Notes under the pieces: model-generated
The model's input: only the letters and a program-made list of their open reading frames with translations
Databases searched by the model: none
Told to the model about the DNA's origin: nothing
In this document: piece by piece, positions 58,971 to 64,000 of the stretch
Layout of the letters: the number at the start of each line of letters is the position of its first letter
How positions within the stretch are numbered: position 1 is the stretch's first letter
Translations under genes and position numbers: made by a program
Origin: Trichomonas vaginalis G3
Taxonomy: Eukaryota > Parabasalia > Trichomonadida > Trichomonadidae
Length of the DNA: 64,000 bases
Direction of reading: 5' to 3'
NCBI RefSeq assembly: GCF_026262505.1
Contig: NC_067207.1
Span: 17,204,082 to 17,268,081 of the forward strand

Positions 58971-59607
58971 AACGTGCATTTTTTGCTTTCGGAGCTATTG
59001 AACATACATTGGCCCTTACCAGCAATTGAAAACTATTTTTCATTATCAACAATTACATTACTCCGAGTTATTCATCAATCAATGAAAATCGATATATAGT
59101 CCATACTTCAATTTACAATATTGGCAAGTCCAATTTCACTTGGCATATTTAACTCATATAGAAAAACCAGTTGGAATCGGCAAAATTATCTTTAATTCCA
59201 TACATAAGAAAAAAAAATTATAAAGTTCTTCAATAATAGCAAACTAATAGTTTAAATAGATTTACAAGTATCGCCCATCTACTTTTGATATAATTCACAT
59301 ATTAAATGTAGAAAACTGGTTTAAAATAAATATTTTAAAAGTTCGAAAACAATTTATGAAAAAATAACGTGATGACATTTACTAAATTTGCTCTGTATTA
59401 AAGTATCGATGATAGAAAGAGCATATTTTGTAAATATTTCAAAAATATTTAAAAGTCGGAGAAATTGTATTGTAATGTACTATAATTATGTTACAAATCC
59501 GATTCAATACTAATCCTTCGCTATTGAAGTTGTTTTGAGAAGGATATTCTCCAAATTCTTGATAAATCTTTAAAATCTAGAGTAATCGTTTTGTAAACTT
59601 AACAAAA
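58971..59607. other. Host intergenic DNA
   Basis: About 640 bp of A/T-rich DNA. No gene, RNA or repeat seen. Confidence 0.55.
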
Positions 59608-60687
59608 CTAAAATGTATACCAATAAATTGTTACAGGCATGAAAACTGGAAAGATTGTTGTAACAATGCACCAAACAAAAGAAATCCATTCTAAATGTAA
59701 TGAAAGTCTCAGATATCTCTTCCAGTTTTCTGCAGCATAAGTATAGGCTGCTGGTGGTAAGTATCCAGAACAAATTGCAAGAACTACGCAATTAATAATA
59801 TTATCATATCTGCAAAGTACATTGAAGCCAGACATGGCCAACTCGTAGTCTCTAGCATTTGATACTGAAAGACCAATAAGTTTTCTGACAACAACACCTG
59901 GCAAATTCAAAGAAATTTGAGACATAAATTGGGAACTTCCGACCAAAAGAGAATCTAATGTGTGCTTTGAGAATGGCTTCAAGAAGCCACTAAGTTTTGG
60001 CTTGACACCGAACTTACCGCTAAAGAATAGAATGGTCAAAAGTATTCCTGGAACTCCATCTGCAATAATTGTACTAATTGCAGGTCCCATAACACCGAAC
60101 TTGAATACACCTAAGAATATTGGATTCAAAACTCCCATTCCGATGCCTAAACAGACAAGATCAATAATTCCGACAAGTAAAGTACGACCTTCTGCCTGAA
60201 GGAAGCCGCAACATGCAAGAAAGATGCAAGTAAATACATTTCCTACGCCTTGTGGTAGCATATAATCATAAGCTCCTTGAATTGTTTCAGGGTTTGCTCC
60301 GAACCATCTACTCAAAGGTTTGTTGATAGGAAGAAGTATTGCAGGAACAATACAACCGAAAATGAGAGCTGTTCGCAATAAATCACATATAACTTGTCCG
60401 CATTCTTCAGATTGATTTTTGCCAAATAAAGCAGCGATCTGTGTACTGCCAGATGTCAATAAGAACAAGTCGAACGATCTTGCTATACCTTCCCATGCAA
60501 TATCGAGAGCCACTGATGCCATGCCAACTTCTCCAACATATTTTGAAACCCAAATTGTATTAATAATGCCGTATAAAGTACTTGTCACTTGGGAACACAT
60601 AGGTCCAATCATTAGCCTGAGAATGGTGACGAGAGGTGGGAATCCAGCCAATCTCTTAATCTCATCATTCATCTCGGATTGCTTCAT
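59608..60687 (-). pseudogene. MATE-family efflux transporter, C-terminally truncated
   Basis: 359 residues starting MKQSEMNDEIKRLAGFPPLV. Its membrane segments match the MATE gene next door (61460-62940) with shared blocks such as ALIFGCIVPAILLPINKPLS, GFLQAEGRTLLVGIIDLV and SQISLNLPGVVVRKLIG. MATE proteins export organic cations and drugs using ion gradients and normally have 12 spans in about 450 residues. This one stops near residue 359, lacking the last three or four spans found in its neighbour, so it is probably non-functional. Confidence 0.85.
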
Positions 60688-61459
60688 TTATAAATTTTAA
60701 TTCAAATTTTTTATTTTAACGATTGGCCTTCAATTTTATTGACCACTTTTCCAAAAATTGAATGTGAAGTTAACTCTATGAATTAATTAATTAATGTGTA
60801 TAATTTTTATCTTTATATATCATATATTAATTTTATCTTCTCTAAACTACTTCTGTTTTTGAGAGAAAGCTCATAAACCCTTACAAAGGAAAAAAATTTG
60901 ATTTCCTATAATATTAATATAGAGACATAGCCTAATATATTTTTTATTGAAATCATATTGATTCTTCACAAAATTTATCTCGTTCAATCTTTTGAATGCG
61001 ATAGACCACATTTGATCACGTCATCACGATCTTTAGTGATCTGGATAATGTACAACTTAAAGAATATTTTTATCTTTATTTCAGATTAATCCATCAAGGG
61101 AGAAAAAATTGAAGCCTTATTGTTGTATAAAATATCAATCAATGCTTATGTAAAGGGCAATGTGTACTACAATAAAATTATTATTATTGATTAATTTCTA
61201 CATAATATCGTTAAATAATTGAATAATTTTTGAATTTCAATGATCGTATATCTTTATCTATACTATATTCATTAGTTCGCCTAAAATATCATATACTTCG
61301 ATGATTTCTTGATAAATAGAATTCAATTAATCCAAAAATAAAAATTTCTAAAATTTATATTGATAATGCAAACACTTTATTCAACAATCATCTATTTGTA
61401 AACTTAATAATATGAATTGATGTAAAAAAGAACCAATTGAAAACAAAATAATATTTCTC
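60688..61459. other. Host intergenic DNA between the MATE genes
   Basis: About 770 bp, A/T-rich, no gene seen. It is not obviously a decayed end of either MATE gene. Confidence 0.55.
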
Positions 61460-62940
61460 TTAAATTTCGGCGAGGTCATCGCCTTCAACACTGTCATATG
61501 TCTCTTCTTCTTCAGCTTCTTCATTGTCAGGTGTCTTCTGTGACTCTGTGAACTGAGCAATGAGCTTAAGTTGCTTAAATGGTTGAATAAGCATGAAAAT
61601 ACCAAGAATGAAGCCAATAGCGTATGATATTGGATAAACATACATCAATCTTGATGCATTCTGCTTATTGGTCAAATATAAAACATATGAGAATAAAATA
61701 ATGGCTGCGAAGTTGGAAACAAGGGAAATAATCATGGCTCTTATACCATTCTGCTGTGCTTGAAGAATGGATTGGAAAGTAAGTCTTGTAAACAAAATAA
61801 AAGTGCAAACATTTGAGAAAATAAGCATTTCTCGGGCAAATTTAAGATATCCTTCACCAGATCCAAATAATGATGAGATCTGATCAGGTATTGACATTGA
61901 TAGAGTCATTGTAAAGGCACACCAAACAAATGAAATCCAATTAAGGTGAATAGTAAGACGAACATAGCGTTTGATCTTCTGTGCTGCAAATGCATACGAT
62001 GCAGGTGGTAAATATCCAGAACAAAGAGCCAAAATGATACAATTTGTAAAAGCATTGAATCTGCAAAGGACATTGAAGCCACCCATGGCTAAATCGTATT
62101 CCGCTGGTGAAGAAACCGACTGACCAATGAGTTTACGAACAATGATACCTGGTAAATTGATTGAAATTTGGGACATCAACTGTGAACTTCCGACACAAGA
62201 GCTTTGTATGTGTGTCCGGAGAATGGCTTCAAGAGACCTGAGAGTTTTGGCTTAACGCTGAAGACACCGCAGAAGTATAAAATTGTTAATGTAACTCCTG
62301 GGACTCCATCAGCAATGATTGTACTGATTGAAGGTCCACGAACACCGAATTTGAATGTTCCTAAGAATAATGGATTCAAAACACCCATACCTACGCCAAG
62401 AGAAACAAGATCAATAATTCCGACAAGTAAAGTTCTTCCTTCTGCTTGAAGGAAGCCACAGCAGCCAAGGAAAATGCATGTAAAGCAATTTCCTGCACAT
62501 TGTGGTAAAATGTATTGAAATGCTGATTCAATTGTTTCTTTATTAGCTCCATACCACTTCGAGCATGGTTTATTTATAGGTAATAGTATGCAAGGAACAA
62601 TCATACCGCAAATTAAAGCTGTTCTAAGAATATCGCATATAACTTGTTCGGCTTCAACAAATTGTCCTTTTCCAAAAAGGGCTGAAATCTGTGTAGATCC
62701 TGCGCAAAGCAAGAAAAGTCCGAAGCCTCTTGCAATACCTTCCCATGCAATATCAGTGGCAACAGCTGCCATACCGATGTCGCCGAGATATTTCGAAATC
62801 CAAATTGAGTTGATGATGCCATACATTGCGCTTGTAATTTGGCTGCAAAGAGGACCGATCATAAGCTTGAGAATCGTGATAAGTGGAGGGAGCCTGCTAA
62901 TCTATAGATCTCGTCCTTGTCTTTCTCGGACTTGTCCATC
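61460..62940 (-). pseudogene. MATE-family efflux transporter, two frameshifts
   Basis: The gene opens MDKSEKDKDEIYRLAG at 62940 and covers a full-length MATE protein of about 490 codons with the C-terminal acidic tail EEEETYDSVEGDDLAEI. Comparison with the neighbour shows one frameshift near 62890, shortly after RLAG, and a second near 62180 before MSQISINLPG. It is thus split into three frames. The decay is slight, so a recent pseudogene or base-calling errors are both possible. The two MATE genes are tandem duplicates on the minus strand. Confidence 0.87.
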
Positions 62941-63890
62941 GAAAATATTTACTTAGATTTTTTCATGATCTCATTCAAATTTTGTGAACGATTCAGAATT
63001 AATGCCCAATAGAGTTCTCAATTTTTCTGAAATTGTTTAATCTGAATTTAATGTCCTCTACTAGAAAATATGCATATTATACTGTTCCAAGCATTATTAT
63101 TTCACGAAGTAAAAGCAACGATCAATAAAACTTTTTATTGATCTGAGAAACTTCAAAATTTGTACCTGTAAATAGGGGCTTTAATACTTTATTTTTTTTC
63201 ATAAATTTTGATTACCCCGAATCAAGTGATGACCAATCAAAAGAGTAATAACTGTTAATCGCTCTTTTCATTGGTTCTCATTTCAATGAGCGATCAATCA
63301 AGTTCCCATTGGCTTATCCCGGTTCACTTTTTGAATGAGTATGAGGGTAAAATTTCATCCATTGATCGAATTAGCAGTATTTATTCGATATATAACATTA
63401 CCTACCTTTCAAGGTTTTGAGATTATCAAATTGCAAATTATGGAATGAATCGGGTTTCATAGTAAATATAGTGTGTATATCGTCTAAATATTAATTTTTT
63501 TAAACCAACATTAATATTAACAGTGGTTGAGATTTTTTATCAAGATTTTTAGTTCAATAACCTTTAATAGATGTAAACTATGCTAACCAATAGCAATGCA
63601 TTCTATTAACACAATGGTATTTATTTAAAAACTATATGTTATATCGATTCTCTATTTGAGAGAGTGATCATGAGAAAGTTAACATTTTAGAAGAATATTA
63701 ATTCATATCATCGATTTTAAACTATTTTACACTGAAATTACTCCGAAATGTGAATGTTAGCTCAATAATTTATTGAGCAACATTTTTGTCAATAATAAAG
63801 AAGCAAACTAACATATACTATTCTATAAATCAAAACACTTTATTAACAAACAAACATGATTAGTTTAAAAATACAAAAACAATAACAAAA
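62941..63890. other. Host intergenic DNA
   Basis: About 950 bp, A/T-rich. It contains a small imperfect inverted repeat (TCGCTC ... GAGCGA, about 63258-63293). No gene or RNA seen. Confidence 0.5.
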
Positions 63891-64000
63891 TTATTCTTTT
63901 TGATAGAATAAAATATACGCACTCCTTGAATGTGCGCTAGACTCTGATATTGGTGTAGCGCTAGAATCATTGAAGTTGTACCAAGAGTTTGTAGATTGGT
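63891..64000 (-). CDS. Ubiquitin carboxyl-terminal hydrolase (USP family), C-terminal end
   Basis: The last 36 codons of a minus-strand gene entering from the right. They encode WYNFNDSSATPISESSAHSR followed by SAYILFYQKE and a TAA at 63891-63893. W(Y/F)xFND and SAYILFY are the classical closing motifs of the USP/C19 cysteine protease fold, which removes ubiquitin from proteins; the catalytic Cys and His lie outside the window. The frame is too short to judge intactness. Confidence 0.82.
   Translation of the reverse strand, partial: QSTNSWYNFNDSSATPISESSAHSRSAYILFYQKE

Overview
The window looks like genomic DNA of a trichomonad protist, most likely Tritrichomonas or a close relative. The DNA is strongly AT-rich, the genes are intronless, and the host genes belong to families typical of these parasites: a DUF3447-type ankyrin protein, a BspA-like leucine-rich-repeat protein, an EF-hand protein, a copine relic, a CAMK-type kinase, MATE transporters and the tail of a ubiquitin hydrolase. 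The genus is an inference.

The left 40.6 kb is mostly two copies of one Polinton/Maverick-type virus-like element in the same orientation. Copy A (1-16685) enters from the left edge, so about its first 6.8 kb lies outside the window. Copy B (16911-40625, 23.7 kb) is complete from end to end. It has about 155-bp inverted terminal repeats that include terminal A/T runs and differ at one base besides run length, and it is flanked by a 5-bp duplication, AAGTC. Only 225 bp separate A and B. Both copies are broken (roughly ten breaks in the visible part of A, roughly a dozen or more in B), yet many genes look whole and the copies are very similar, so the insertions look young. Gene order in B is: structural genes (coiled-coil region, probable double-jelly-roll capsid, minor capsid candidate), replication/packaging genes (SF3 helicase, A32-like ATPase), KilA-N regulators, late genes, integrase, phage-type tail-fibre gene, small late genes and an N6-adenine methyltransferase. 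I find neither a family B DNA polymerase nor an adenovirus-type protease in B.

The elements carry unusual repeat systems: GC-rich palindromes inside KilA-N genes with an adjacent array of partial KilA-N cassettes, a 66-bp repeat array in the copy-A tail-fibre gene, iteron-like direct repeats, AGGTGA palindromes, and two classes of upstream motif that look like separate promoter classes.

The two elements and a 1.04-kb TTAA-flanked MITE all sit in one host ankyrin gene. Its pieces (42004-41713, 40668-40626, 16910-16686, all minus strand) stay in one open frame once the insertions are set aside.

The right 22 kb is host DNA: a large surface-protein gene with one in-frame stop, a BspA-like gene without an ATG, an EF-hand gene, a decayed copine gene beside an 842-bp fold-back element, tRNA-Thr(CGT), a 659-residue unknown protein, a protein kinase, an orphan gene fragment, two decaying MATE genes and the 3' end of a ubiquitin hydrolase.
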